From Flavobacteriales bacterium (lineage in GTDB: Bacteria > Bacteroidota > Bacteroidia > Flavobacteriales_F > PHOS-HE28), in the NCBI GenBank assembly GCA_019638085.1, contig JAHBUL010000002.1:238282-302281 (forward strand): 64,000 nucleotides of DNA, written 5' to 3'. A model generated the notes under the pieces. It was not told where the DNA came from. It made no database searches and saw only the letters and a program-made list of their open reading frames with translations. The translations under genes and the position numbers were made by a program. This document shows positions 1 through 9,419 of the stretch, piece by piece (position 1 is the first letter of the stretch; every line of letters starts with the position of its first letter).

Positions 1-1
1 G

Positions 2-1648
2 ACCTTGGGCGCAGCCACCGTGATCTGCACGGACAAGACCGGCACCATCACTGAGAACCGCATGACCTTGGCGGAACTGCATGTGAAGGCCAGCGATATC
101 GTGGAGCAGGCCGATGCGGAGCATTTATCAGCGGAGGCCAAGGCCTTGGTGGAAATGGCGATGTGGGCCAGCGAGCCGGTACCCTTCGATCCGATGGAGA
201 AAGGACTCCACGAGGCCTACGCCCGCAACACGGCGCACGATGAACGGCCCGAGCGGCACATGGCACATGAATACCCGATCAGCGGGAAGCCGCCGATGAT
301 GACGCACGTCTTCGCCAATGCGGCCGGGCATCGCATCATTGCCTGCAAGGGCGCGCCTGAGCGGATCCTCCGGCAAGCGGTGCTCACCCCCGAGGAGAAG
401 GAAGCGGCCATGGCACAGGTGGAGGCCTTCGCCCGCAAGGGCATGCGCGTGCTCGGCGTGGGCCATGTGAAGGACCCACCGGAGACCTACCCGGAAAGTC
501 AGGAGGAATACAAGATCGAATACCTCGGACTGGTCGCCTTCGAGGATCCCCCCAAGCACAACATCCGCGAGGTGCTGGCCACTTTGGAGGAAGCGGGCAT
601 CCAGGTGAAGATCATCACCGGCGACAATGCCGTCACCACGGCGGCCATTGCCCGGCAAGTGGGCTTCCACGGCGACCGGAGCACCTTGGATGGCGAGGAA
701 CTGCTGCGCTTGGAGGAGCCTGCCTTCAGCGAGGCGGTGCGCCGCACGGACATCTTCACCCGCATGTTCCCCGAGGCGAAAATGCGCATCATCAACGCCC
801 TGAAGGCGGATGGCCACGTGGTGGCGATGACCGGCGACGGCGTGAACGACGCACCCGCGCTGAAGGCCGCGCATATCGGCGTGGCCATGGGCAAGCGCGG
901 CAGCGAACTGGCCAAGGAGGCCGCCTCCCTGGTGCTCACCGACGACGACCTGGCCGGCATGGTACACGGGGTGGCCATGGGACGCAGGATCTACGACAAC
1001 CTGAAGAAGGCGGTGCAGTACATCATCGCCATCCACATCCCGATCATCCTCACGGTAGCGCTCCCGCTGTTCCTGGGCTGGAAGTTCCCCAACATCTTCA
1101 CGCCGATGCACGTGATCTTCCTGGAACTGATCATGGGCCCTACGTGCAGCATTGCCTATGAAAGCGAACCGCTGGAACCGGGCGGCATGCAGCGCCCGCC
1201 ACGTCCGTTGGACAAGACCTTCCTCTCCTGGGGGGAGATCCAGATCAGCCTCTGGCAGGGGCTGGTGATCACCATCGGCACCTTGGCCAGCTACCAGATC
1301 GGCGTTCAACAAGGCTTCCATGAAGAGCTGGTCCGCAGCTTGGTCTTCAGCACCTTGATCATGGCCAACATCGGCCTCACCTTCGTTGACCGCTCCTTCA
1401 CGCGCTCCTTCATCGAGGCAGCCCGGAACAAGAATGTGGTGCTCCGCATCGTGGTGCTGGCCACACTGTTGGCCCTTGGTATCACCCTCTACGTTCCGCC
1501 AGTGGCCCGCCTGTTCGATCTGGCACCGCTCACCGTGGGGCAGCTGGCCCTTACCGCTGCGATCGGCTTTGCCTCGGTGGCGTGGTTTGAAGTGTACAAA
1601 TGGGCGAAGCGGAGGCCTCGTGCAGGGGTGTTTGCGGCCACGGAATAG
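2..1648 (+). CDS. Cation-transporting P-type ATPase, 5'-truncated by the window edge
   Basis: This is the C-terminal part of a P-type (P2-like) cation pump of the inner membrane, which couples ATP hydrolysis to cation transport. The phosphorylation motif CTDKTGT lies within the first dozen visible residues, so the actuator domain and first membrane helices are off the left edge. The hinge motif TGDGVNDAPALK is intact around residue 278, and a C-terminal block of hydrophobic helices (about residues 335-535) matches the cation-ATPase C-terminal domain. The organisation resembles Ca2+/Mg2+ type pumps rather than heavy-metal P1B pumps. The ion cannot be decided because the substrate helices are partly missing. 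Reading is open to base 2; the TTG at base 5 is not a real start. Confidence 0.93.
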   Translation, partial: TLGAATVICTDKTGTITENRMTLAELHVKASDIVEQADAEHLSAEAKALVEMAMWASEPVPFDPMEKGLHEAYARNTAHDERPERHMAHEYPISGKPPMMTHVFANAAGHRIIACKGAPERILRQAVLTPEEKEAAMAQVEAFARKGMRVLGVGHVKDPPETYPESQEEYKIEYLGLVAFEDPPKHNIREVLATLEEAGIQVKIITGDNAVTTAAIARQVGFHGDRSTLDGEELLRLEEPAFSEAVRRTDIFTRMFPEAKMRIINALKADGHVVAMTGDGVNDAPALKAAHIGVAMGKRGSELAKEAASLVLTDDDLAGMVHGVAMGRRIYDNLKKAVQYIIAIHIPIILTVALPLFLGWKFPNIFTPMHVIFLELIMGPTCSIAYESEPLEPGGMQRPPRPLDKTFLSWGEIQISLWQGLVITIGTLASYQIGVQQGFHEELVRSLVFSTLIMANIGLTFVDRSFTRSFIEAARNKNVVLRIVVLATLLALGITLYVPPVARLFDLAPLTVGQLALTAAIGFASVAWFEVYKWAKRRPRAGVFAATE

Positions 1649-1678
1649 GCGTTCGGCACTAAAAACTGGACTTCCCCG

Positions 1679-1686
1679 TTACTTTG
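1679..1686 (+). promoter_or_regulatory. Possible -7 element for the TonB receptor
   Basis: TTACTTTG differs by one base from the Bacteroidota -7 consensus TAnnTTTG and lies 43 bases before the ATG at 1730, in an 81-base gap. No convincing -33 TTG is seen. Pattern match only. Confidence 0.35.
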
Positions 1687-1729
1687 GCCGTCCCCTTAAA
1701 GAAGCACCCGGCCCCTCCGTGATCCCTGC

Positions 1730-4240
1730 ATGAGGCGTTCCCTCCTCTTCCTTCTGCTCCTGCTCCCGTTCTTGCTCGCGGCCCAAACGGCCACGGTGTC
1801 CGGCACGGTGCGCGACGATGAGAACCGCCCCCTGCCGGATGCCAGCATCGCGGTGGTGGGGCACGCCACCACAAGTTCCAATGCCACTGGCGGCTATTCG
1901 ATCACGGTACCCGCTGAGCAGGAGATCGTGCTGCGTTTTGTCTATCCCGGCGCGGATGCCGTGGAACGCACCTTGGAACTGAAGGCCGGGGAAAAGCGGT
2001 CGCTGGACGTGATGATCCGGTCCACCACCATCGGCCCCGTCACCGTCACGGACGATCGGCTGCGCGATGCGGGCCTGGACAAGCTGAATGCCCGAACCTC
2101 ACACTTCCAGCCGTCGCTGGGCGATGTGAACAGTTTGCTGCAAGGCAGCTTGGGCGTGATGACGCGCAACGAGCTGAGCAGTGGCTACAACGTGCGCGGC
2201 GGCAACTTCGATGAGAACCTGGTGTACGTGAACGGCATCGAGGTGTACCGGCCGTTCCTGGTGCGGAGCGGCCAGCAGGAAGGCCTCAGCTTCCCCAACC
2301 CGGATATGATCGAGCGGATCCACTTCAGCTCCGGTGGCTGGGAGCCGCGCTACGGCGACAAGCTCAGCAGTGTGCTGGACATCACGTACAAACGCCCCCG
2401 GGAATTCGATGCCATCGCCAGCGCCAGCCTGATGGGCGGTTCCGTTACCGTGGGCAGCGCCATGGCCCACCAGCGGCTTCGCCAGATCACCGGTTTCCGC
2501 TACCGTACGCTCAGCACCATCCTCAAAGGCCTCGATACACAGGGCGAATACGTCCCCACCTACACCGATCTGCAGAGCTATTGGACCTACGACCTTACCG
2601 ACAAGGTGGAGCTGGGCTTCCTCGGCCTGTACTCACGCAATCGCTATGATGTGATCCCACAGGACCGCGAGACCGAGTTGGGCAACTTCAACCAGGCGCT
2701 GCGCTACACCGTTTACTTTGAGGGGCAGGAACGCACCGCATACGAGACCTTTTCGGGTGCGCTTAGCCTCACCGCCCGCCCCTCCCGCCGCACCGTGCTT
2801 AAATTCACCGGTAGCGCTTTCAATACCTATGAGACGGAGCGGATGGACATCCTCGGCGAATATCGCTTGGGCGAGCTGGACCGCAACTTGGCCAGTGAAC
2901 AGTTCGGTGAGGTGGTGCGCGACCTCGGGATCGGTGCCTACCTGGAACATGCCCGGAACAGCTTGGAGGCCACCGTGCTGAGCGCTACGCATACCGGATC
3001 CTTCTACCATCGCCCCGGAAGCAACCTGCAGTGGGGTCTTGAAGTGCGCAGCGAACGGATCAACGATCGCCTGAGCGAATGGTACATGCTGGACAGCGCG
3101 GGCTACAGCATCCCTCAAAGCAGCGGGGATGTGCTGGAGCTGAACACGAGTGTGAAGTCACGGATCGATCTGGAAAGTGTGCGCACCTCTGCCTACGTGC
3201 AGAACGCTTGGGAATGGAAGACCGGCCACAACCGCTCATGGGCCTTGGTGGCGGGCGTGCGTGGGCAGAACTGGAGTTACAACGGTGAGACAGTGATCAG
3301 CCCGCGGGTGCGCTTGGCGTACCACCCCGGCTGGCGCAAGGTGGTGGCACCCGGCGATACCGTGCCACGCGACTACAGCTTCTGGGTAGCCACCGGGGTG
3401 TACTTCCAGCCGCCATTCTACCGGGAACTGCGCGATTTCAACGGTGTGCTGAACCCGAATGTGATGGCCCAGAAGAGCATCCACTTCATCCTGGGCATGG
3501 ACCGCCAGTTCAAGATCTGGGACCGCCCCTTCAAGTTCACCACCGAGGCCTACTACAAGGCGTTGAGCAGACTCAATCCTTACGAACTGGACAACGTCCG
3601 GATCCGCTACTACGCGGAGAACAATGCGAAGGGCTTTGCCACAGGCATCGACATGAAGCTCAACGGCGAGTTCATCCAGGGCGTGGAATCATGGGCCTCG
3701 CTGTCCGTGATGAAGACCATGGAGGACCTCGAAGGCGACTATTACTACCACACCTACAATGCAGCCGGTGAGCGCACCGATGCGATCGACACCCGGGATC
3801 GCACACCCGTTGACAGCGTACGCGTGGAAGCGGGCTACATCCCCCGCCCCACCGACCAACGCGTGAGCTTCGCCCTCTTCTTCCAGGATGAAATGCCCCG
3901 CTGGCCCACCTTCAAGGTCCACATGAACCTCGTCTTCGGCACGAGCCTTCCGTACGGCCCACCCAACCAGCAGCGCTACGCGGACACGCTGCGCACCAGC
4001 CTCTACCGCCGGGTGGATATCGGCTTCAGCAAGCAGTTGCTCGGCGCACCCGGACAGGAAAAGACCGGCGCGCTCCGCCATGTGAAGGACCTGTGGATCT
4101 CCTTGGAGGTCTTCAACCTGATCAACCTGAACAACACGGTGGACTACACGTGGGTACAGGATGTGCAGGGCCGCTACTACGGGATCCCCGAATTCCTGAC
4201 GCCGAGACGGATCAATTTGAAGGTGATCGCGCGGTTCTAG
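1730..4240 (+). CDS. TonB-dependent outer-membrane receptor with N-terminal carboxypeptidase-regulatory-like domain
   Basis: 836 residues. A hydrophobic signal peptide (1-19, ending AAQ) is followed by a carboxypeptidase-regulatory-like beta domain (about 20-100, SGTVRDDENRPLPDASI). A plug domain follows (about 110-225, with NVRGGNFDENLVYVNG), then a long beta-barrel ending in the Phe expected for outer-membrane assembly. Such receptors import siderophores, cobalamin, peptides or glycans using TonB-ExbBD energy. No SusD-like partner lies beside it, so a SusCD glycan system is not indicated and the substrate is unknown. The ATG at 1730 directly precedes the signal peptide. A perfect hairpin follows the stop. 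Confidence 0.93.
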   Translation: MRRSLLFLLLLLPFLLAAQTATVSGTVRDDENRPLPDASIAVVGHATTSSNATGGYSITVPAEQEIVLRFVYPGADAVERTLELKAGEKRSLDVMIRSTTIGPVTVTDDRLRDAGLDKLNARTSHFQPSLGDVNSLLQGSLGVMTRNELSSGYNVRGGNFDENLVYVNGIEVYRPFLVRSGQQEGLSFPNPDMIERIHFSSGGWEPRYGDKLSSVLDITYKRPREFDAIASASLMGGSVTVGSAMAHQRLRQITGFRYRTLSTILKGLDTQGEYVPTYTDLQSYWTYDLTDKVELGFLGLYSRNRYDVIPQDRETELGNFNQALRYTVYFEGQERTAYETFSGALSLTARPSRRTVLKFTGSAFNTYETERMDILGEYRLGELDRNLASEQFGEVVRDLGIGAYLEHARNSLEATVLSATHTGSFYHRPGSNLQWGLEVRSERINDRLSEWYMLDSAGYSIPQSSGDVLELNTSVKSRIDLESVRTSAYVQNAWEWKTGHNRSWALVAGVRGQNWSYNGETVISPRVRLAYHPGWRKVVAPGDTVPRDYSFWVATGVYFQPPFYRELRDFNGVLNPNVMAQKSIHFILGMDRQFKIWDRPFKFTTEAYYKALSRLNPYELDNVRIRYYAENNAKGFATGIDMKLNGEFIQGVESWASLSVMKTMEDLEGDYYYHTYNAAGERTDAIDTRDRTPVDSVRVEAGYIPRPTDQRVSFALFFQDEMPRWPTFKVHMNLVFGTSLPYGPPNQQRYADTLRTSLYRRVDIGFSKQLLGAPGQEKTGALRHVKDLWISLEVFNLINLNNTVDYTWVQDVQGRYYGIPEFLTPRRINLKVIARF

Positions 4241-4245
4241 AATTA

Positions 4246-4275
4246 CATCAAGGTCTCACGTAGTGGACCTTGATG
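4246..4275 (+). terminator. Perfect 10-bp hairpin after the TonB receptor
   Basis: CATCAAGGTC pairs exactly with GACCTTGATG around a 10-base loop, starting 6 bases after the stop codon. There is no U-tract, so it may terminate weakly or protect the 3' end. Confidence 0.5.
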
Positions 4276-4298
4276 CCGCGTGAGGATGTGGTGCTTGT

Positions 4299-4333
4299 CC
4301 TCAGGGTCCGCCGTACGGCGGAGACCGCTGAGG
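4299..4333. repeat. Nested palindrome in the 4241-4392 gap
   Basis: CCTCAG and CTGAGG enclose the perfect 14-base palindrome CCGCCGTACGGCGG. It could be a second terminator hairpin or a protein-binding site. The rest of this gap shows only the weak promoter at 4381. Confidence 0.4.
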
Positions 4334-4380
4334 GAGCAAAGAACCCTCCACCGGACTAGCGTCCACAGCGAGAATTGCCC

Positions 4381-4388
4381 TAAATTGG
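4381..4388 (+). promoter_or_regulatory. -7-like element abutting the ATG of the lipoprotein gene
   Basis: TAAATTGG lies 4 bases before the ATG at 4393. The same spacing is seen before the genes at 47051 and 49956. It implies a leaderless or nearly leaderless mRNA. Confidence 0.35.
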
Positions 4389-4392
4389 CCGC

Positions 4393-4782
4393 ATGAACCG
4401 CTACCTCTTCCCGCTGGTTTGTTGCCTATTGATAGCGACAGGATGCTCCACCCACAAGTTCGTGGCGAGCAAATATCCCAACGGTAAGCCCGAGGTGGTA
4501 CTGTACCTGAAAGGTGAAGGCGAGGAAGCGGTAAAGGTGATGGAGAAGGTATACTACCCCAACGGTAAGCTCGATTACGTGGGCCGCTTTGAGAACGGGA
4601 TGGAGCAGGGCGAGTGGAACTACTATTACGAGGACGGCACCCGCAAGTACACCGAGAACTGGGACAAAGGTCTGGAGCAAGGCGTGCAGATCGAGTACGC
4701 TCCTGACGGCCAGATCTACCTGGAGAAGTACTACGAGAAGGGCCAGTTGGTCCGTACGGTGGACAAGTCAAAACGCCCGTGA
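4393..4782 (+). CDS. Lipoprotein with YwqK/MORN-like repeats
   Basis: 129 residues. The N-terminus (MNRYLFPLVCCLLIATGCS) has a basic start, a hydrophobic core and a lipobox with the lipidated cysteine near residue 18. The mature part contains repeats of the form YPNGK...G...G.W..YYEDG, typical of the MORN/YwqK family often labelled antitoxin component YwqK. No toxin gene is next to it. Repeats of this kind in Bacteroidota usually occur in surface or periplasmic lipoproteins of unknown function, so the antitoxin label should not be taken literally. It is transcribed towards the convergent aminotransferase gene, with 61 bases between the stops. A related repeat protein is encoded at 41047-41574. 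Confidence 0.8.
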   Translation: MNRYLFPLVCCLLIATGCSTHKFVASKYPNGKPEVVLYLKGEGEEAVKVMEKVYYPNGKLDYVGRFENGMEQGEWNYYYEDGTRKYTENWDKGLEQGVQIEYAPDGQIYLEKYYEKGQLVRTVDKSKRP

Positions 4783-4843
4783 GCGTACATCCAACACGGT
4801 TTCAGCTTCCAACTTTTCTGTTTGAGCTTTCACTTTTTGGGCG

Positions 4844-6094
4844 TCAAGCTTGTGCAAACGCCTTCACGCTCTTGTGAATGATCGCGCAGCAGGCGTCGAG
4901 TTCCTCGCGGCGGATAGTGAGCGGCGGCGCGAAGCGGATGATGTCGCCATGTGTGGGCTTGGCCAGTAGGCCGTTCTCCGCCAGTAGTAGGCATAGTTCC
5001 CAAGCCGTGCGGCCGTCCTTGCGCGGCTCGATCACTACGGCATTCAGCAGACCCTTGCCACGCACGAGCTTCACGAAGTCGAATTCCTCCACCAATTCCT
5101 GCATGGAATTGCGGAAAACCTCTCCGAGCTGCTCGGAGTTTTCGGCGAGCTTCTCGTCCTTCACCACCTGTAAGGCCGCGACGGCCACTTTGCTGGAAAG
5201 CGGATTGCCTCCAAAGGTGCTACCATGCTCACCCGGCTTGATGCAGAGCATGATCTCGTCATCGGCAAGTACAGCGCTTACCGGGAGCACGCCTCCGCTG
5301 AGGGCCTTGCCCAAGATCAGCACATCGGGGCGCACGCCTTCGTGATCGCACGCCAGGAGCTTGCCCGTGCGAGCGATGCCGGTCTGCACTTCGTCGGCCA
5401 TGAAGAGCACGTTGCGCGCCTTGCACGCTTCATAGGCTTCCTTCAGATAACCATGATGCGGGACCATCACACCGGCTTCGCCTTGGATCGGCTCCACCAT
5501 GAAAGCAGCCACATGGGGATGCTCCAGCGCCCGCTGCAGCGCCGGAATGTTGTCGTACGGGATCACATCGATGCCCGGTGTGTACGGCCCGAAGTTCTTA
5601 CTGCTGTCCGGATCGGTGCTGGCGCTGACGATGGTGATGGTGCGACCGTGGAAATTGCCTGCACACACGATGATGCGGGCCTGATCGCGGGGGATGCCCT
5701 TCTTTTCGTAGCCCCATTTGCGGGCGAGCTTGAGGGCGGTCTCAACGGCCTCGGCGCCGGTGTTCATCGGCAGTACTTTGTCGTAACCGAAGTAGCCGGT
5801 GATGTATTCCTCGAATTCGCCGAGCACATCGTTGAAGAAGGCTCGGCTGGTAAGGGTGAGCTTCTTCGCTTGGTTCGTGAGCGCCTCGATGATGTGCGGA
5901 TGGCAGTGACCTTGGTTCACGGCGCTGTACGCACTGAGAAAATCGTAATAACGCTTGCCTTCCACATCCCAGAGAAAAATGCCTTCTCCCCGTTCCAACA
6001 CCACTGGCAGCGGATGATAATTGTGCGCGCCGAAGCGGTCTTCAAGGCGGATGGCACGTTGGCTGCGGGTCTCGTTGTGCTGGGTAGTGGGCAT
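4844..6094 (-). CDS. rocD: Ornithine--oxo-acid aminotransferase
   Basis: 416 residues, a class III PLP-dependent aminotransferase. It converts ornithine and 2-oxoglutarate to glutamate-5-semialdehyde and glutamate in arginine/proline metabolism. Family features: the glycine-rich PLP region [19 protein letters not shown] (111-129), ADEVQTGI with the PLP-binding Asp (about 233-240), the Schiff-base lysine K263 in [10 protein letters not shown], and GSTFGGNPL. The ATG at 6094 is preferred. The frame stays open upstream to a GTG, but that extension reads through a good promoter element at 6122-6129 and encodes unrelated sequence. No other arginine-catabolic gene adjoins it. Confidence 0.95.
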   Translation of the reverse strand: MPTTQHNETRSQRAIRLEDRFGAHNYHPLPVVLERGEGIFLWDVEGKRYYDFLSAYSAVNQGHCHPHIIEALTNQAKKLTLTSRAFFNDVLGEFEEYITGYFGYDKVLPMNTGAEAVETALKLARKWGYEKKGIPRDQARIIVCAGNFHGRTITIVSASTDPDSSKNFGPYTPGIDVIPYDNIPALQRALEHPHVAAFMVEPIQGEAGVMVPHHGYLKEAYEACKARNVLFMADEVQTGIARTGKLLACDHEGVRPDVLILGKALSGGVLPVSAVLADDEIMLCIKPGEHGSTFGGNPLSSKVAVAALQVVKDEKLAENSEQLGEVFRNSMQELVEEFDFVKLVRGKGLLNAVVIEPRKDGRTAWELCLLLAENGLLAKPTHGDIIRFAPPLTIRREELDACCAIIHKSVKAFAQA

Positions 6095-6121
6095 GGTATG
6101 GCTGGCTTTATGAATGCGTGA

Positions 6122-6129
6122 CAAAGGTA
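6122..6129 (-). promoter_or_regulatory. -7 element of rocD
   Basis: On the minus strand this reads TACCTTTG, an exact match to TAnnTTTG, 27 bases upstream of the ATG. This position argues against the longer open frame that starts at 6169. No clear -33 TTG. Confidence 0.55.
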
Positions 6130-6270
6130 TGGAATGGCGAGGGGGGCTGCGCACGCAGGTAGGGGACACGCGTAGGGTCCGCTAGGTTTCGGAAATATCA
6201 GCCTGGCGTGATCTTGCGTGGACCCGGTTGGCGTGACCCTGTGTAGAAAGGGCGGATCCGACTACTTGGT

Positions 6271-9267
6271 TCAATTGCGTAATTCCAGTGGAACAGCGAG
6301 CGCAACCGGGGCCGTGGCCGCCCGCTCCACCACGCTTTGGATCTTCGTGCGGATGTCCATCCGCGAGAGCTTCTTGTTGTCGGCATCGGGATAGACACGG
6401 TTACTGAGGAAGACATAGATGGTCCCATTGGCCGGGTCGGTCCATACCATGGTGCCTGTGAAGCCGGTGTGGCCGTAACTGGATGAACTCGCTTCATCGC
6501 AACTGGGGCCGGGTGTTCCCGGAGTTTGGGGACGGTCCCAGCCCAGTCCCCGGCGATTCTCTTTCCTTGTATCGCCGGTGCAGAAGCGGCATGCGGTGAA
6601 TTTGGAAATGGTCGCCTCTTTCAGGTAGCGCTTGCCGCCGTAGGTGCCGCCGTTCAATAGCATCTGCATGATGATGGCCAGGTCGTTGGCGTTGGAGAAA
6701 AGCCCGGCATGGCCGGCCACGCCACCCATCATGGCGGCACCGGGGTCGTGTACATCGCCACGCACCAGTTCCTTCCGGAAGAGCGTATCATTCTCCGTAG
6801 GCATGATGCGACCAATGGGAAAGCGATCCAACGGGTTGAAGCCCATGGTGGCCAGACCCAACGGCGCGTAATAGTTGTTCTTCAGGAAAGTGTCGAACGG
6901 CATGCCGGATACGCGCTCCACTACCTGCAGCAGCAGGTACATGCCCATGTCGCTGTACACGTATTTGCCCCGCTCCGTGGTCGGTGTTTCCAAGACCCAG
7001 CGCACCAGCGAATCGCGGTAGCTCCGGTTGATATACATCCCGTCGGCCACGCGCATGTCGTGCTCATCATCAGCGATCGTGGCCACCAGCCCCGCCTTCC
7101 ATTTCCTTTTGTCCATCAGCCGCAGGTAGAACGGTGAATACGGTCGCAGGCCCGCTTGGTGGGCGAGGATCTCGCTCAGCTTCAGCGAGGCATGGTAAGG
7201 GTATTTGGCCACCAGCTCCGGCAGGTAATCGCCGAGGGTCCTTTCCACATCCACCTTTCCTTCATCCACCAGCTTCATCAGTGCCAGCGTGGTGCCGGCC
7301 ACCTTGCTGATGCTGGCGAGATCATAGATATCGTCGGTGTTCACCGGGCGATCCGCTGTGTAGGTGGGCGAGCCATAGGCCTTGTCCCAGATCACCATGC
7401 CGTTGCGGGCCACCAGCACTTGGCAACCCGGATAGGCCTCAGCGGCCAACCCTTCACGCACGATCGAATCGATCCGCAACAGGTCGCGTGTGTTCATGCT
7501 TTCCTCTTCCGGCAAGCCGTAGCGCAACCTGCCATTCGCTTCCGTCCGCACGCCTTGGCCGGAGCGGAAGAACGAGGAGGCCGTTACGGGCAAGGTCCCC
7601 GATGCAGGCAGCGCACCGAAGATCATCTGTGCGGCAAGGTCCTGTGTGTCCTCGTTCTCCTCATAGGCCACCACCACGGAATTCCAACGCTGTGCGCCGT
7701 ATGCCGTACCCAAGCGATACGGATTTGCGAAGAGCACGAAGGCCATCCGTTGTTGGTCGTTCAAGCGGCGCAGGAAATCCAGCGTGAGCTGTGGCACGCC
7801 GAACTCCTTGTTCACGCGGACGGTGGTGTTGTGTACCGAAGCGATCACCAGGTCGAATTGCTTCACGCTGTCCAGCATGGCCTTGGATTGTGCCGCATTG
7901 AGGATCTTGTCGCAGCGCAGCTCCGTGATGTTCGCGTAACGGCCCAGTGCCTGCTGGAAAGGGTTGTGCAGACTGTCGCCGATCACCAACGAGGCGATGC
8001 GCAAGGTGTCCACGGCCTGGATCGGCAGGGTGCCATCGTTGAGGGCCAAGGTGAGCGAGCGTGCATACAATTCACGCCGTAGTGCCAGGGCATTGTTGGT
8101 ATTCAGATCTTCATACAGATGCGCGCGTTCGATCGGTTCCAAGTGGTCCAGACCGGCCCACTCTTTGGCACGTAGCACCTTCAGGCATTTGGCCGCGATC
8201 AGTTCGGGCGAAACCTCACCGCTGTCCACCGCTTCGCGGATGCGTTGGATGGCCTTCACGGGATCTTGCGGAAAGAGAAGTACATCATTCCCGGCCAGCA
8301 GCGCGCGCAACTCGATCTCGCCGGGCTTGGCCGCGTTAGCGATGCCCTTCATGTTCAGCGCATCGGTGAATACGAGTCCCTGGAAGCCCATCTTCTCCTG
8401 GAGCAGATCGGTGACGATCGGCTTGCTCATGGTGCTGGGCAGGCCGGGCGTGCTGTCCAGCGCGGGCACTTCCAAGTGGGCCACCATCATGGCCCCCACC
8501 CCGGCATCGATCAGGCGTTGGAAGGGGGCCAGTTCCACGGTATCGAGCCGGGCGGCGGAAGCACTCACCACGGGCAACGTCTTGTGGCTGTCCTTATCGG
8601 TATCGCCGTGGCCGGGAAAGTGCTTGGCCGTTGCCATCACCCCTCCTTCCTGCAGGCCTTTCATGTAGGCGATGCCTTTGCGCGCCACCAACGCCGGGTC
8701 CTCCCCGAAGCTGCGGTAGTTGATCACCGGATTGACGGGATTGATGTTCACATCCACATCCGGGCTGAAGCTCACGTGCACGCCGATGCGCTTCATCTGG
8801 CGGGCGATCTCCAGCCCCATCCGCTCGATCGCGGCATCATCGTCCACGGCCCCCAACGTCATCTGGTGCGGGAACTTGATGGTGCTGTCCAAACGCATCG
8901 ATAGGCCCCACTCCAGGTCCATGCCGATGAGCAGTGGCGTGCGCGCGGCGGCCTGGAAGCGGTTGGTAAGATCGGTCTGCCGTACGGGCCCACCTTGGAA
9001 GAAGATGAGGCCGCCGATGTTGTACTTGCGCACCAGCTGCTCGATCTCCGCCGCGTGCTTTTCACCCTTGTTGCTGTAGGCGGCCACCATCATCAGCTGC
9101 GCAATGCGCTGATCGATGTCAAGGGTGGCAAGCACGGAATCCGCCCACGGGCTGGGGCCTTCCAGGAAAGCAGGCACTTTCCGAACGGGGTTGGACAGGG
9201 GTGGTCCACCGCCGAGCGAGAGCAGGCCCAGCAGGATGGTGATGGAGAAAAGGGTCGTACGCTTCAT
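6271..9267 (-). CDS. Secreted fusion of a glycoside hydrolase family 3 domain and a beta-lactamase-fold serine hydrolase
   Basis: 998 residues. A signal peptide (1-20) precedes a GH3 domain (about 45-380) of the NagZ type. It has KHFPGHGDT (215-223), the motif carrying the NagZ-specific histidine, and TDALNMKG with the probable nucleophile Asp302. A linker domain (about 400-600) leads to a class C beta-lactamase/DD-peptidase fold (about 600-985). That fold shows the SxxK motif SISK, the YxN-position motif YSD, and HTG near the C-terminus. GH3 NagZ enzymes remove N-acetylglucosamine from muropeptides, and the second fold includes D-peptidases and esterases. The fusion is therefore probably a periplasmic cell-wall recycling or remodelling enzyme. 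This domain pair is known in Bacteroidota; the exact substrates are inferred. Confidence 0.9.
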   Translation of the reverse strand: MKRTTLFSITILLGLLSLGGGPPLSNPVRKVPAFLEGPSPWADSVLATLDIDQRIAQLMMVAAYSNKGEKHAAEIEQLVRKYNIGGLIFFQGGPVRQTDLTNRFQAAARTPLLIGMDLEWGLSMRLDSTIKFPHQMTLGAVDDDAAIERMGLEIARQMKRIGVHVSFSPDVDVNINPVNPVINYRSFGEDPALVARKGIAYMKGLQEGGVMATAKHFPGHGDTDKDSHKTLPVVSASAARLDTVELAPFQRLIDAGVGAMMVAHLEVPALDSTPGLPSTMSKPIVTDLLQEKMGFQGLVFTDALNMKGIANAAKPGEIELRALLAGNDVLLFPQDPVKAIQRIREAVDSGEVSPELIAAKCLKVLRAKEWAGLDHLEPIERAHLYEDLNTNNALALRRELYARSLTLALNDGTLPIQAVDTLRIASLVIGDSLHNPFQQALGRYANITELRCDKILNAAQSKAMLDSVKQFDLVIASVHNTTVRVNKEFGVPQLTLDFLRRLNDQQRMAFVLFANPYRLGTAYGAQRWNSVVVAYEENEDTQDLAAQMIFGALPASGTLPVTASSFFRSGQGVRTEANGRLRYGLPEEESMNTRDLLRIDSIVREGLAAEAYPGCQVLVARNGMVIWDKAYGSPTYTADRPVNTDDIYDLASISKVAGTTLALMKLVDEGKVDVERTLGDYLPELVAKYPYHASLKLSEILAHQAGLRPYSPFYLRLMDKRKWKAGLVATIADDEHDMRVADGMYINRSYRDSLVRWVLETPTTERGKYVYSDMGMYLLLQVVERVSGMPFDTFLKNNYYAPLGLATMGFNPLDRFPIGRIMPTENDTLFRKELVRGDVHDPGAAMMGGVAGHAGLFSNANDLAIIMQMLLNGGTYGGKRYLKEATISKFTACRFCTGDTRKENRRGLGWDRPQTPGTPGPSCDEASSSSYGHTGFTGTMVWTDPANGTIYVFLSNRVYPDADNKKLSRMDIRTKIQSVVERAATAPVALAVPLELRN

Positions 9268-9277
9268 GAATAGCCGT

Positions 9278-9285
9278 CAAAACTA
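9278..9285 (-). promoter_or_regulatory. -7 element of the GH3/beta-lactamase-fold fusion
   Basis: The minus strand reads TAGTTTTG, matching TAnnTTTG exactly, only 10 bases before the ATG. The leader would be very short. Confidence 0.45.
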
Positions 9286-9419
9286 CCGGCACGTTGGGCG
9301 CACTTGGGCCAACATGCATGCCACTTCTCAACAGAACGGCGGGTATAGCTCGGATGTTGGATGGGGAACGGGATCTGCATGAACAGGTACTTTCGCAAAC
9401 CTTCCAACGTTCACTGCCC

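Noticed and set aside
128..1321. 397-codon open frame antisense to the P-type ATPase
   Set aside because: Its residues mirror the ATPase codons and show no domain; the ATPase motifs are on the other strand.
4393..4782. Toxin-antitoxin module, from the YwqK label
   Set aside because: The protein is a lipoprotein and no toxin-like neighbour exists.
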